In this document: one piece after another, positions 7,825 to 15,986 of the stretch
How positions within the stretch are numbered: the stretch's first letter is position 1
Layout: every line of letters starts with the position of its first letter
Assembly (NCBI RefSeq): GCF_001045455.1
Contig: NZ_LFNE01000001.1
Coordinates: forward strand, 372,001 to 436,000
From: Chryseobacterium sp. FH2
Lineage (GTDB): Bacteria > Bacteroidota > Bacteroidia > Flavobacteriales > Weeksellaceae
Direction of reading: 5' to 3'
DNA length: 64,000 bases
Notes under the pieces: model-generated
The model's input: the letters and a program-made list of their open reading frames with translations, nothing else
What the model was told of the DNA's origin: nothing
Database searches by the model: none
Translations under genes and position numbers: made by a program

Positions 7825-8358
7825 TTATTTTGCAGAAATCAATTTCCCGGTTTGATAAATTTCGGTTTCTTCTAAGCTTCCGTTTTCTTTATATGAAAAC
7901 TGTTCGCCTTCTCGAAGTCCGTTCACGAAATTAGATTCATACTGCAGTTTTCCATTTTCGTAGAAGTATTTCCATTTGCCTTTCTTTTCCGTTGACAAAT
8001 TTTCCGTAACGGATAATTTTCTCATTTTTAAAATAAGTATTTTCAGATTCGTCACTATAAACATCGCCTTTCCAGCTGTTGTATGTTTCGGTGCCGGTTT
8101 TTGATCCGCTTTGGTCATAGTAAACCCATTCACCAACTTTTCGGCCTTTTTTATAAACTCCTTTTGCTTTTTCTTTTTCAAAATAAGCAATATAATTTCC
8201 GTCTAATTTTCCTTTTTTCCAATTCAGATCCCACTTTTTTTGTCCATTCTCATAGAAGAAAATGCAATTTCCTTCTTGAAGACCATCTATAAAGCCGCAT
8301 TTTTTTGAGCTTGTAAAGCAATACTCCAAAATAATAGAGCAAATAGTATTTTTTTCAT
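7825..8358 (-). pseudogene. Broken MORN-repeat protein, copy 2
   Basis: Paralogue of the gene at 4384-5004 with two frameshifts. An ATG at 8358 opens a good signal peptide (MKKILFALLFWSIALQAQ). The frame is then lost at an A7 tract near 8290-8296: one extra A would restore the expected QKKCGFIDGLQEG continuation. MORN repeats run on in the second frame to about 7985, where one extra base shifts the frame again (NGKERQ instead of an NGK-KGKWKYFYENG join). The tail ends ETEIYQTGKLISAK, matching copy 1. Both breaks sit in A-rich runs, so base-calling error is possible. Confidence 0.75.
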
Positions 8359-8363
8359 AAAAA

Positions 8364-8394
8364 GTTGTATTTAATGCCAAATATATTATATTTG
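8364..8394. promoter_or_regulatory. Back-to-back divergent promoters in a palindrome
   Basis: CAAATATATTATATTTG at 8378-8394 is a 17-bp palindrome with one central base. Its right half is a plus-strand -7 box TATATTTG (8387-8394) with TTG at 8365-8367 exactly 19 bp upstream. Its left half is the same box on the minus strand (8378-8385), about 20 bp before the MORN pseudogene start. Each polymerase would cover the other start site, so the two promoters should compete. Confidence 0.6.
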
Positions 8395-8417
8395 ACTTAA
8401 CAACAAATGTAAATCAG

Positions 8418-9017
8418 ATGAAAACAAAAATTATTTTCACACTTTTCCTGTTATCAGGAGCTTTTTCTTATGCTCAAAATAAACTTTTTCCGCAAAGCTT
8501 TTTTGATAAAAAATTAGCTCAGGAAATGCTTGCTTTCGGAACATCAACCATTGAAGGAAGAGCAGATACAAAACAAAAAAATACGTATGGTCTAAATTCC
8601 GACGCCAATGCAAAACATTATGCTCCGCAAGGAAGTGTAGTAACATTGTTTCCAATGACACCTTATTTTGAAGAATTTTTAAAATTAAGAAGGCAAAAAG
8701 AAAATAAAAAAACAATAGTATATTTATCTGAAGAGGCATTTAAATACAGACTGGAAACTAAAACAGATGAATACGGAAGATTTAAATTTGAAAAGTTAAA
8801 ACCTGGAAAATATTATATTGAATGTATGGTGGCTTTCACAGCAGTGGGAGGTTACACTCAGCAAACCGGAGTTACAACGACTTACAACGGATATGGAAAT
8901 GCAATTGCTTCGTCGCCTTATTATGAAAATTTTTTCTATAATTATGATTCAGCAAACCGCGAAACTAAAATTGTAGAAATAAAAAAAGATGGTGAATTGC
9001 TAAACATAAAATTGTAA
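8418..9017 (+). CDS. Secreted 199-aa protein with carboxypeptidase-regulatory-like domain, copy 2
   Basis: Same length and architecture as the product at 5150: a signal peptide ending FSYAQ, the block FFDKKLAQEMLAFGTSTIEG, the central VVTLFPMTPYFEEF and TDEYGRFKFEKLKPGKYYIE pattern, and an end in IVEIKKDGELLNIKL. Differences are spread along the protein and are densest in the aromatic loop before the C-terminus (residues 150-185). This copy is intact while its MORN partner is broken, so the protein may function without the partner, or with copy 1 of it. The role is unknown. Confidence 0.8.
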   Translation: MKTKIIFTLFLLSGAFSYAQNKLFPQSFFDKKLAQEMLAFGTSTIEGRADTKQKNTYGLNSDANAKHYAPQGSVVTLFPMTPYFEEFLKLRRQKENKKTIVYLSEEAFKYRLETKTDEYGRFKFEKLKPGKYYIECMVAFTAVGGYTQQTGVTTTYNGYGNAIASSPYYENFFYNYDSANRETKIVEIKKDGELLNIKL

Positions 9018-9029
9018 GAGATTATTTAA

Positions 9030-9075
9030 TAACTTTGAAACCCTAAATTTAATACATAAATTTGGGGTTTTATTT
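9030..9075 (+). terminator. Hairpin between the 199-aa gene and mutS
   Basis: AAACCCTAAATTTA (9038-9051) pairs with TAAATTTGGGGTTT (9057-9070), 14 bp with one G-T pair, followed by TATTTT. It terminates the gene ending at 9017, yet it is only 10 bp before the mutS ATG. A TAACTTTG box (9030-9037) sits just before it, so the same hairpin could also form the 5' end of the mutS mRNA. Confidence 0.65.
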
Positions 9076-9079
9076 TAAT

Positions 9080-11671
9080 ATGGCAAAAACAGCAAAGAAA
9101 GAAACCCCGTTAATGACGCAGTACAATACCATCAAGGCGAAATATCCTGATGCTCTTTTACTATTCAGAGTAGGGGATTTCTACGAAACTTTCGGACAGG
9201 ATGCTGTTAGAACTTCTCAGATTTTAGGAATTGTCCTTACGAAAAGAGCGAACGGTGATGGGCATATAGAATTAGCAGGATTTCCGCACCATTCCGTGGA
9301 TTCTTACCTTCCTAAATTGGTGAGAGCGGGAATGAGAGTTGCTATTTGCGACCAACTGGAAGACCCGAAAATGGTCAAAGGAATTGTAAAAAGGGGGGTA
9401 ACGGAATTGGTGACACCCGGAGTTACTTTTAATGATCAGGTTTTGAACTCAAAAAAGAATAATTTCCTGTTGTCTCTTCACAAGGAAAAAGAAAAATTCG
9501 GGATTGCTTTGGTTGATATTTCTACAGGAGAATTTTTGGTAAGTGAAGGAAATTTAGAAAAGCTGCTTCACATTGTCAATACCTTTGATCCGAGCGAAAT
9601 TATTTACCAGAGAAGTGCCCAGATTCCGGAACAGATTAAAAATAAAAACGCCTTTAAACTTGAAGATTGGGCATATCAATACAATTTTGCGTACGAAAAA
9701 CTGACGAATCATTTTAAAACGAATTCATTAAAGGGTTTTGGAGTTGAAAATCAACCATTGGCAATTACGGCCGCAGGAGCGATTTTCGCTTACCTGGTTG
9801 AAGATACTCATCATAATTTACTTTCTCACATCACAAAAATTCAGATTATTCCACAGGAAGATTTTCTGATGATGGATAATTTTACGTTGAGAAATCTTGA
9901 AATTGTTTATCCGAGCAATGCACAGGGTAAATCTTTGCTGGATATTATCGATAAAACATCAACCCCAATGGGTGGAAGATTGTTGAGAAGGCGGATTATT
10001 TTGCCATTGAAGTCGGTTAACGAAATTAATAGAAGGCTTTCTTTAATTGATTTTTTAAATGAAAAAGATAATCTTAAATATGATATTTCCCAATTACTAA
10101 AATCTATTTCAGATTTGGATCGGCTGATGGGAAAACTGGCTGCGGAAAAAATTTCACCAAAAGAATTAGGATATCTTCGTCAAAGTTTGATTAATATTCA
10201 TAAAATTAAAGCTTTAATTCATCCTCATGCTGATGTGTTAGCCTGGCTTGAGCCGCTTTATGATCAGGATGAATTGATCAAAATTTTAGAAAATCATCTT
10301 AATGAAGAGCTTCCTGTAAGCCTTGCAAAAGGGAATGTAATAAAAGAAGGTATTTCTGAGGAATTAGACCGATTGAGAGGGCTTCAAAGTAAGGGACGCG
10401 GGTTTTTAGACGAAATGTGCCAAAGAGAAATCGAACGAACAGGAATTACAAGCCTTAAAATTGATTTTAATAATGTTTTCGGATATTATATTGAAGTCCG
10501 AAATACTCATAAAGATAAAGTTCCGGCTGATTGGCTTCGAAAACAGACGCTGGTAAATGCCGAACGTTACATCACGGAAGAATTAAAAGAATATGAAAAT
10601 CAGATTCTTGGAGCGGAAGAGAAAATCGGGGTGTTAGAAAATCAGCTGTACAGAAATGTGTGTGCTGAAACAATGATTTATATCGACCAGATTCAGGAAA
10701 ATTCAAATATAATTGCCCAATTGGATGTTGCGGTTGGCTTATCAGAACTGGCCGTTTCCGAGAGCTATACTAAACCAATTTTAACTGAAAATTTTGCGAT
10801 TGATTTAAAGGAAGCAAGACACCCAATCATCGAAAATGCCCTTCCTTTAGGCGAAAAATATATCCCGAATGATATTTTTCTAGATAAAGATTCTCAACAG
10901 ATTATTATGGTTACAGGCCCGAACATGGCGGGTAAATCTGCAATTCTACGTCAGACAGCAATTGTTTGTTTATTGGCTCAAATTGGAAGCTTTGTCCCGG
11001 CAAAACATGCTGAAATCGGGATTTTAGATAAAATTTTCACAAGAGTAGGGGCGACGGATAATATTTCCGCAGGGGAATCAACTTTTATGGTTGAAATGAA
11101 CGAGGCTGCGAATATTTTGAATAATATTTCTGAACGAAGCCTGATTTTATTAGATGAAATCGGACGTGGAACTTCTACGTATGACGGAGTATCTATTGCT
11201 TGGGCAATTGCGGAATATCTTCATCAGCATCCGACTCAGGCAAAGACCTTATTTGCAACGCATTATCACGAGTTGAATGAAATGACCGTAAATTTTGAGC
11301 GTGTAAAAAATTTCCATGTTTCTATTCAGGAGAACAAAGGAAATATTATTTTCCTGAGAAAGCTGATTTCGGGTGGAAGTGAGCACAGTTTTGGTATTCA
11401 CGTGGCAAAATTGGCAGGAATGCCTTCAAAAGTGGTAAACAGGGCTAATGAAATTCTAAAAACGCTGGAAGCAAGCCGTTCTCAAAGCGGAGGTTCATCA
11501 GAAAAGATAAAAAGAGTAACAGAAGAAAATATACAGCTTTCTTTCTTTCAGCTGGATGATCCTGTTTTGGAAAATATCCGTGAAGAGCTGACGAAAATTG
11601 ATATTAATACATTGACACCAATAGAGGCTTTAATGAAGCTCAATGCAATAAAAAAAATGATCGGTAAATAG
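9080..11671 (+). CDS. mutS: DNA mismatch repair protein MutS
   Basis: Recognises mismatches and small loops in DNA and starts mismatch repair with MutL. The start at 9080 (MAKTAKKETPLMTQY) was preferred over an upstream ATG at 9062 that would lie inside the preceding hairpin. Motifs: GDFYETF, the mismatch-binding Phe-x-Glu loop of domain I; the core lever/clamp region in the middle; Walker A TGPNMAGKSAILRQ; STFMVEMNE; Walker B LLDEIGRGTSTYDG; and the FATHYHEL switch. A short helix-turn-helix dimer segment and a tail follow. About 863 aa, normal for MutS1. No mutL is in the window. Confidence 0.97.
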   Translation: MAKTAKKETPLMTQYNTIKAKYPDALLLFRVGDFYETFGQDAVRTSQILGIVLTKRANGDGHIELAGFPHHSVDSYLPKLVRAGMRVAICDQLEDPKMVKGIVKRGVTELVTPGVTFNDQVLNSKKNNFLLSLHKEKEKFGIALVDISTGEFLVSEGNLEKLLHIVNTFDPSEIIYQRSAQIPEQIKNKNAFKLEDWAYQYNFAYEKLTNHFKTNSLKGFGVENQPLAITAAGAIFAYLVEDTHHNLLSHITKIQIIPQEDFLMMDNFTLRNLEIVYPSNAQGKSLLDIIDKTSTPMGGRLLRRRIILPLKSVNEINRRLSLIDFLNEKDNLKYDISQLLKSISDLDRLMGKLAAEKISPKELGYLRQSLINIHKIKALIHPHADVLAWLEPLYDQDELIKILENHLNEELPVSLAKGNVIKEGISEELDRLRGLQSKGRGFLDEMCQREIERTGITSLKIDFNNVFGYYIEVRNTHKDKVPADWLRKQTLVNAERYITEELKEYENQILGAEEKIGVLENQLYRNVCAETMIYIDQIQENSNIIAQLDVAVGLSELAVSESYTKPILTENFAIDLKEARHPIIENALPLGEKYIPNDIFLDKDSQQIIMVTGPNMAGKSAILRQTAIVCLLAQIGSFVPAKHAEIGILDKIFTRVGATDNISAGESTFMVEMNEAANILNNISERSLILLDEIGRGTSTYDGVSIAWAIAEYLHQHPTQAKTLFATHYHELNEMTVNFERVKNFHVSIQENKGNIIFLRKLISGGSEHSFGIHVAKLAGMPSKVVNRANEILKTLEASRSQSGGSSEKIKRVTEENIQLSFFQLDDPVLENIREELTKIDINTLTPIEALMKLNAIKKMIGK

Positions 11672-11688
11672 CCAATCATTTTTTTTAT
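11652..11688 (+). terminator. Terminator overlapping the end of mutS
   Basis: AATGAT-c-GG pairs with CC-a-ATCATT around a 7-nt loop that contains the mutS stop codon, followed by eight T residues. A strong intrinsic terminator whose stem includes the last mutS codons. Confidence 0.75.
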
Positions 11689-12130
11689 TTAGTCAAAACT
11701 TAACGTTAAAATATTTAGTAATTTATAGCAACATTAAGGAAACTTTACAGGAAACCTGGATCTTACATTTTGACTTTCAAACTGTGCAGGATTCCACTTT
11801 TGTTTACAATTCTGAATTGCTTTTATTATCATTTCATTTCTAAAGCCGGACTGACCCGTTATGTATTCCGGAAATATATCAGCCTGTTCGTATGGTTCTT
11901 TGTTACCATAGATTTTTTCTTTTTTTTTGTGCTGAAGAAAAGGTGCAAATGGTGATGATGAATATTGTAAGAATTTTTTTCATTGTTAAATTTAGATGGA
12001 ATAGCAAATGTTTTTTAATCAAAGTTTCTGAACTTATAGCGAACCTTTGCGCCATTCAGTTCTGATGATATTTCTTATTTGAAATTTTCAGAAATCATTT
12101 TTTGAAAAACATTTACACAAAAATAACATT
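11689..12130. other. Intergenic stretch without a recognisable gene
   Basis: About 440 bp between mutS and the convergent TonB-like gene. A short open frame (11770-11955) encodes a Phe-rich peptide without family features or a believable start region, and is probably chance. No tRNA, repeat or clear promoter was seen. Confidence 0.5.
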
Positions 12131-12577
12131 TTAATATTTCTTCAATGTCAAAGGGAAAGTATAAAGATATCGAACGGGCTCTCCATTGATTGTTGCGGGT
12201 TTCCATTTTACAAATAACCTTCTTACGGCAATTTCTGCAGCTTGAGAATGCTTTTTATTATCTCCTGTTGCGGTCACAAATCTTACATATCCATTCTTTT
12301 CGACAATAAAGTAAATGCGGGTATTGATTTTATTGGTTTTAACATCAATGACATCCATTTTCTCTGCAAATTGTCTTTTGAAAGCCGCTTCTCCACCGGG
12401 AAATTCAGGTGATACGTCCGCTTTGGTTACCACATCTTCCAGTTTCATCCTTGTCTTTAAAATCCCATAATCCGGAATACCTGTTACACTGCTGAATTCA
12501 GGGGTATATGTATTCGTATTTTGTGCAAATGTTATAATGCTAAATAATACGACTAAACAAGGTATTAATTTTCTCAT
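12131..12577 (-). CDS. TonB C-terminal-like periplasmic protein
   Basis: A signal peptide (MRKLIPCLVVLFSIITFAQ) is followed directly by a TonB_C-type fold: FPGGEAAFKRQFAEKM, then RIYFIVEKNGYVRFVTATGD and AVRRLFVKWKPATINGEPVRYLYTFPLTL. The FPGG...F motif and the W-x-P-A...G-x-P-V pattern are typical of the many short Bacteroidota proteins annotated as energy transducer TonB. It lacks the inner-membrane helix and Pro-rich spacer of true TonB, so it cannot couple ExbBD energy by itself; a periplasmic interaction role is more likely. Confidence 0.75.
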   Translation of the reverse strand: MRKLIPCLVVLFSIITFAQNTNTYTPEFSSVTGIPDYGILKTRMKLEDVVTKADVSPEFPGGEAAFKRQFAEKMDVIDVKTNKINTRIYFIVEKNGYVRFVTATGDNKKHSQAAEIAVRRLFVKWKPATINGEPVRYLYTFPLTLKKY

Positions 12578-12694
12578 AGCTCAATATTTTGTGTTGTTAC
12601 AGCAAAAAAAGAGCCTAACATTTTAAATTTGATTGAAAATACACTTTAGCTGGTGTTAAATTCGCAAAAACAAATACTTTTAGTAAATTTAAGC

Positions 12695-13180
12695 ATGAAA
12701 AATTTGCTTACTATAATACTGTTGTTTTTATGTATTACTTTCTTTAAAGCACAACAAACAACAGTCTCTTCAGTAAAATATGAAGAACTTGAAAAAAAAA
12801 TTCAGGAGGAGAATGATAAATTTCTTATTGTCAATTTTTGGTCAACAACCTGTGCTCCGTGTGTGAAAGAGCTTCCGCATTTTATGGAAATTAATAATAA
12901 AAATGCTGATAACCCAAAGTTTAAGATGATTTTGGTTTCGCTGGATAGATTGGTTGATAAAGAAAGAGTGATAAAATTTATCAAAAATAAAAACCTTGCC
13001 GCTGAGGTGGTTTTATTGGATGATATTAAAAGAATGAATACATGGATTCCGCGTTTTGAGAAAGATTGGGACGGAAACATCCCTGTGACGATTTTCTATA
13101 AAAACGGAGAGAAAGTACATTTTAATGATGGTGAAATGAGCAAGGAAGAATTGGAAAATATAATTTCAAAATATTTATAA
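12695..13180 (+). CDS. TlpA/ResA-like periplasmic thioredoxin
   Basis: The start was set at 12695 because MKNLLTIILLFLCITFFKAQ is a signal peptide; an in-frame ATG 42 bp upstream would bury it. The thioredoxin fold has active site FWSTTCAPCVKELP (Cys53, Cys56), a family cis-Pro segment GNIPVTIFYKNG, and an intermediate LVSLDRL strand. It is probably a disulphide reductase for exported proteins. It is followed after 12 bp by a second thioredoxin-fold gene in the same direction, likely one operon. Confidence 0.85.
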   Translation: MKNLLTIILLFLCITFFKAQQTTVSSVKYEELEKKIQEENDKFLIVNFWSTTCAPCVKELPHFMEINNKNADNPKFKMILVSLDRLVDKERVIKFIKNKNLAAEVVLLDDIKRMNTWIPRFEKDWDGNIPVTIFYKNGEKVHFNDGEMSKEELENIISKYL

Positions 13181-13192
13181 ATATATATACCT

Positions 13193-13849
13193 ATGAAAAA
13201 TTTCAAAATTGTAATGGCAGCTTTTATTGTCGGGCTTGGTCTGCTGAGTTTTACAACAATAAATCATGATAAAAACAAGACTGAAAATCAAAATGCTTCT
13301 TCTGTAAAAGGATATGAAGTGGGAGATGAGGCAACAGATTTTAAACTTAAAAATGTTAACGGTAAAATGGTTTCTTTGAGCGATTTTAAAACGGCAAAGG
13401 GGTTTATTGTTGTTTTCACATGCAATCATTGTCCGTATGCAAAAAAATATGAAGACAGAATTATAGAACTAGATAAAAAATATAAGTCTCAGGGATATCC
13501 TGTTATTGCTATTAATCCTAATGATCCGGGTGTACAGCCTGAGGACGGATACAAAGAAATGATTGAAAGAGCAAAACAAAAGGGTTTTACATTCCCTTAT
13601 TTAGTGGATGAGGGACAGAAGATTTTTCCTCAGTATGGTGCAACAAAAACGCCTCATGTTTTCCTTCTACAGAAAGAAAATGGTAAAAATATTGTGAAAT
13701 ATATCGGCGCTATTGACAATAATTATGAAAATCCGGATGATGTTTCAGAATATTATGTACAGGATGCAGTGAATTCTTTGATTAAGGGAGAACCTGTAAA
13801 AATGACAAAAACTGTTGCCATAGGATGTACAGTGAAAGTAAAGAAATAA
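13193..13849 (+). CDS. Thioredoxin-family protein, AhpC/TSA-like, exported
   Basis: 218 aa with an N-terminal hydrophobic segment (FKIVMAAFIVGLGLLSF) that is a signal peptide or anchor. GDEATDFKLKNVNGKMVSLSDF is the peroxiredoxin-like lead-in, and the active site reads FTCNHCPYAKKYEDRI (Cys77, Cys80). TKTPHVFLLQ is the cis-Pro loop. This belongs to the common bacterial group with a CNHCPYA motif, often found beside TlpA-type genes. A thiol reductase or peroxidase role in the periplasm is inferred. The C-terminus has an extra Cys in AIGCTVKVKK, a typical end of the family. Confidence 0.85.
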   Translation: MKNFKIVMAAFIVGLGLLSFTTINHDKNKTENQNASSVKGYEVGDEATDFKLKNVNGKMVSLSDFKTAKGFIVVFTCNHCPYAKKYEDRIIELDKKYKSQGYPVIAINPNDPGVQPEDGYKEMIERAKQKGFTFPYLVDEGQKIFPQYGATKTPHVFLLQKENGKNIVKYIGAIDNNYENPDDVSEYYVQDAVNSLIKGEPVKMTKTVAIGCTVKVKK

Positions 13850-13914
13850 TATATTTGCTAAATAAAAATCGGGATTCTTTTTGAATGCCGATTTTTTATG
13901 TATTAATTTGAAAA

Positions 13915-14298
13915 ATGATGAAATTTAAATTCACCCTGAAATACTTTCTTTTAGCAATTGTAATCCTCTTCATTGAAGTTTTAATTGCTACAAAATTGAA
14001 GGATATTTTCTTTGTAAGAGCTTATCTGGGAGATGTTATTGTAGTGATGCTTATTTATACTTTTATTAAAAGTTTCATTAAAATTAATAACAATCAAAAG
14101 CTGATTTTAGGAATTTTTATCTTTTCATGTCTGATAGAATTTGCACAATACTTCAATATTGCAGAAAAACTAGGCTTCCAACCTGGAAGCCTGATGTATA
14201 TTGTGATTGGAAATTCATTTTCCTGGATTGATATCCTTTGTTATGCTGTTGGATGCTTGTTGCTTTCTCTTTTTGCGGGATTTACTTCAAGAAAATAA
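13915..14298 (+). CDS. DUF2809-family small membrane protein
   Basis: 127 aa with about four hydrophobic helices: YFLLAIVILFIEVLIATKL, LGDVIVVMLIYTFIKSF, KLILGIFIFSCLIEFAQYF and a C-terminal pair around WIDILCYAVGCLLLSLFAGF. The pattern RAYLGDV...E(F)AQ...GNSFSWIDILCYAVG is that of DUF2809. Function unknown. The stop abuts the stop of the convergent YARHG gene (14298/14299), leaving no room for a terminator between them. Confidence 0.75.
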   Translation: MMKFKFTLKYFLLAIVILFIEVLIATKLKDIFFVRAYLGDVIVVMLIYTFIKSFIKINNNQKLILGIFIFSCLIEFAQYFNIAEKLGFQPGSLMYIVIGNSFSWIDILCYAVGCLLLSLFAGFTSRK

Positions 14299-15213
14299 TT
14301 ATCTTCCAAAACTGTCATATTTATCCTCTGCATATTTGATAAAACGGCTCAATAAAGCCACATTTTCTTTTTCCAAAGGAGATAGATCATTATCCACATT
14401 GTTTGAAACCGGGATATACCAATCTGTCTGCTCAAAAAAGTTTCTGTAAGTAGCTTTTTTAAAGGAATAACCGTGTCTTGCAAAAACCGAATTTTTAATG
14501 ATTTCCATATCCAGCTTCCGAAGATTTTTAAGGTCTTTTTCCGTTAATTTTTGTTTTGAAGCATTTAATTTAAAAACAGCATCAGAAGCAACTCTGTTTT
14601 TCTGAGTGGTATATTTTTCGGTATTTCCGTTTTCGTCTGTATATTTTTCAACAAAATCTTTCGGATTTTCCCAATCTACCAGGTTTGAATCTTCATCCAG
14701 CATAAAATTCGGGTTATAAACGAATTCTTTTTTAGCCAATTTTAATGTTTTAAGAGGCGCTTTTACGGTTGCTTTGTTAAATGCAGACCATTTTCCGCTC
14801 AAACTGTCACCATTTAATTTTACCTCAAATCTGCCATCTGTTTTATCATTTCCAGGTTCGTCAAGCGTAAATGATTTTGAAATTTCATTAAAAATTCCTC
14901 GGAACGGGCGCTGATTTCCATTGACGATACTTTGACCATAAACACTGTCCTTTGTAATTCTGTTAATTTTTAAAGCAATTTTTTTATAAACATTACCTTC
15001 ATACTCTTCGCCGTCTTCAGAGGTAATCATCTCTTTTCCTGCAAAATCACCCATGTAAATTCCGTAATATTCTTTAAAAATTTCCGGAGGAACTAATGAA
15101 TCTTGTTTTGCAGTAAGGCTGTCTTTGGAAGAATTTACAGATTTTCCATCCTTCTTACAGGCAACTAAAGTAATTGTAAATAAGGAGATTAATGTTAATT
15201 TTAAAAATTTCAT
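14299..15213 (-). CDS. YARHG-domain lipoprotein
   Basis: A lipoprotein signal (MKFLKLTLISLFTITLVACKK, lipobox LVAC) is followed by a long beta-rich middle, with a C-terminal YARHG domain: NSVFARHGYSFKKATYRNFFEQTDWY, then NDLSPLEKENVALLSRF. YARHG domains are extracellular modules of unknown ligand. 304 aa. The start codon overlaps the stop of the upstream DUF2306 gene by ATGA, so the two are translationally coupled. Confidence 0.85.
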   Translation of the reverse strand: MKFLKLTLISLFTITLVACKKDGKSVNSSKDSLTAKQDSLVPPEIFKEYYGIYMGDFAGKEMITSEDGEEYEGNVYKKIALKINRITKDSVYGQSIVNGNQRPFRGIFNEISKSFTLDEPGNDKTDGRFEVKLNGDSLSGKWSAFNKATVKAPLKTLKLAKKEFVYNPNFMLDEDSNLVDWENPKDFVEKYTDENGNTEKYTTQKNRVASDAVFKLNASKQKLTEKDLKNLRKLDMEIIKNSVFARHGYSFKKATYRNFFEQTDWYIPVSNNVDNDLSPLEKENVALLSRFIKYAEDKYDSFGR

Positions 15214-15848
15214 ATATGTTTTTTTGCGATTAAATATTCAATTAATAATAAGTTGGGAACCCACCCCAGCCATGCGATAATCTGGTAAACATCCATCGGA
15301 TTTGGGTGAAATAAATATACAATAATAACTTTCCACATTCTTAATGTAATAGCTGAAATTGTAAGGGCAAAACTGCGCCACATCCATTGTTTATGTTCTT
15401 TAAATTTTTTATGTCGCGCAAATTGGTATGCTTTAAATGTTGAAAACCACCACAAACAACCCAAAATCAAGAAAGAAATTTTAGATAAAATTCCGCCGTT
15501 GGCAAAAATTCCCATATAAATTCCTGATGGAGCAGCGAAAAGAAGAATTAGAAAAATATAAATTTTTCCTGCATTTTTATGGAAATTTTTAAACCCAAAA
15601 TCTTTTCTTAAAATGGCTGAAAATCCCGATAATAAAACAAAAATACTTGTATAGACATGTGTGTAAAAAAAGTAGAGGTATTCTGCTCTTTGCCCAACTT
15701 CGGTTTGTTTTATCATGAGAAAGCTCACCTCTGTTTTAAATGGGATATATTCTAAAGTAATTTTCAGCATAAGCCAAAAGAAATATCCGAATCCTAAGAT
15801 TAAAAGGATTTTTAAAATATTCGAAATATTTTTTTTGACTAAAAGCAT
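15210..15848 (-). CDS. DUF2306-family membrane protein
   Basis: 212 aa with about six membrane helices. Family features are RAEYLYFFYTHVYTSIFVLLSGF, KNFHKNAGKIYIFLILLFAAPSG, a helix with the FARHKKFKEHKQWMWRSFALT motif rich in His and Arg, and a final Trp-rich helix. This is the usual DUF2306 pattern, with conserved His residues that could bind haem or metal; that part is inference. It is first gene of a two-gene unit with the YARHG lipoprotein. Confidence 0.75.
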   Translation of the reverse strand: MLLVKKNISNILKILLILGFGYFFWLMLKITLEYIPFKTEVSFLMIKQTEVGQRAEYLYFFYTHVYTSIFVLLSGFSAILRKDFGFKNFHKNAGKIYIFLILLFAAPSGIYMGIFANGGILSKISFLILGCLWWFSTFKAYQFARHKKFKEHKQWMWRSFALTISAITLRMWKVIIVYLFHPNPMDVYQIIAWLGWVPNLLLIEYLIAKKHI

Positions 15849-15930
15849 TTTTATAATTTGTGTTCTTTATTATCGAATTTACGGTTAACTTATCTTTCTG
15901 ACAAAGGAAGATCTAAACCTATTCATTAGA

Positions 15931-15977
15931 GATTCTCCGTTTCATTCCGTTTCATTCCGTTTCATTCAGAATAACAG
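15931..15977 (+). repeat. Dispersed intergenic repeat with internal TTCATTCCGT tandem
   Basis: The 10-bp unit TTCATTCCGT occurs at 15941-15950 and 15951-15960, with a partial third (15961-15967). Read on the minus strand the segment starts TGTTATTCTGAATGAAA, and it ends in GGAGAATCTC. Related TGTCATT... segments occur at 23542 and 60342. Such TGTCATTCNGA elements are common between flavobacterial genes. Confidence 0.55.
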
Positions 15978-15986
15978 GGGCAGTTA

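Noticed and set aside
11770-11955. 61-codon plus-strand frame after mutS
   Set aside because: Phe-rich, no start context, no family; treated as chance in a 440-bp gap.
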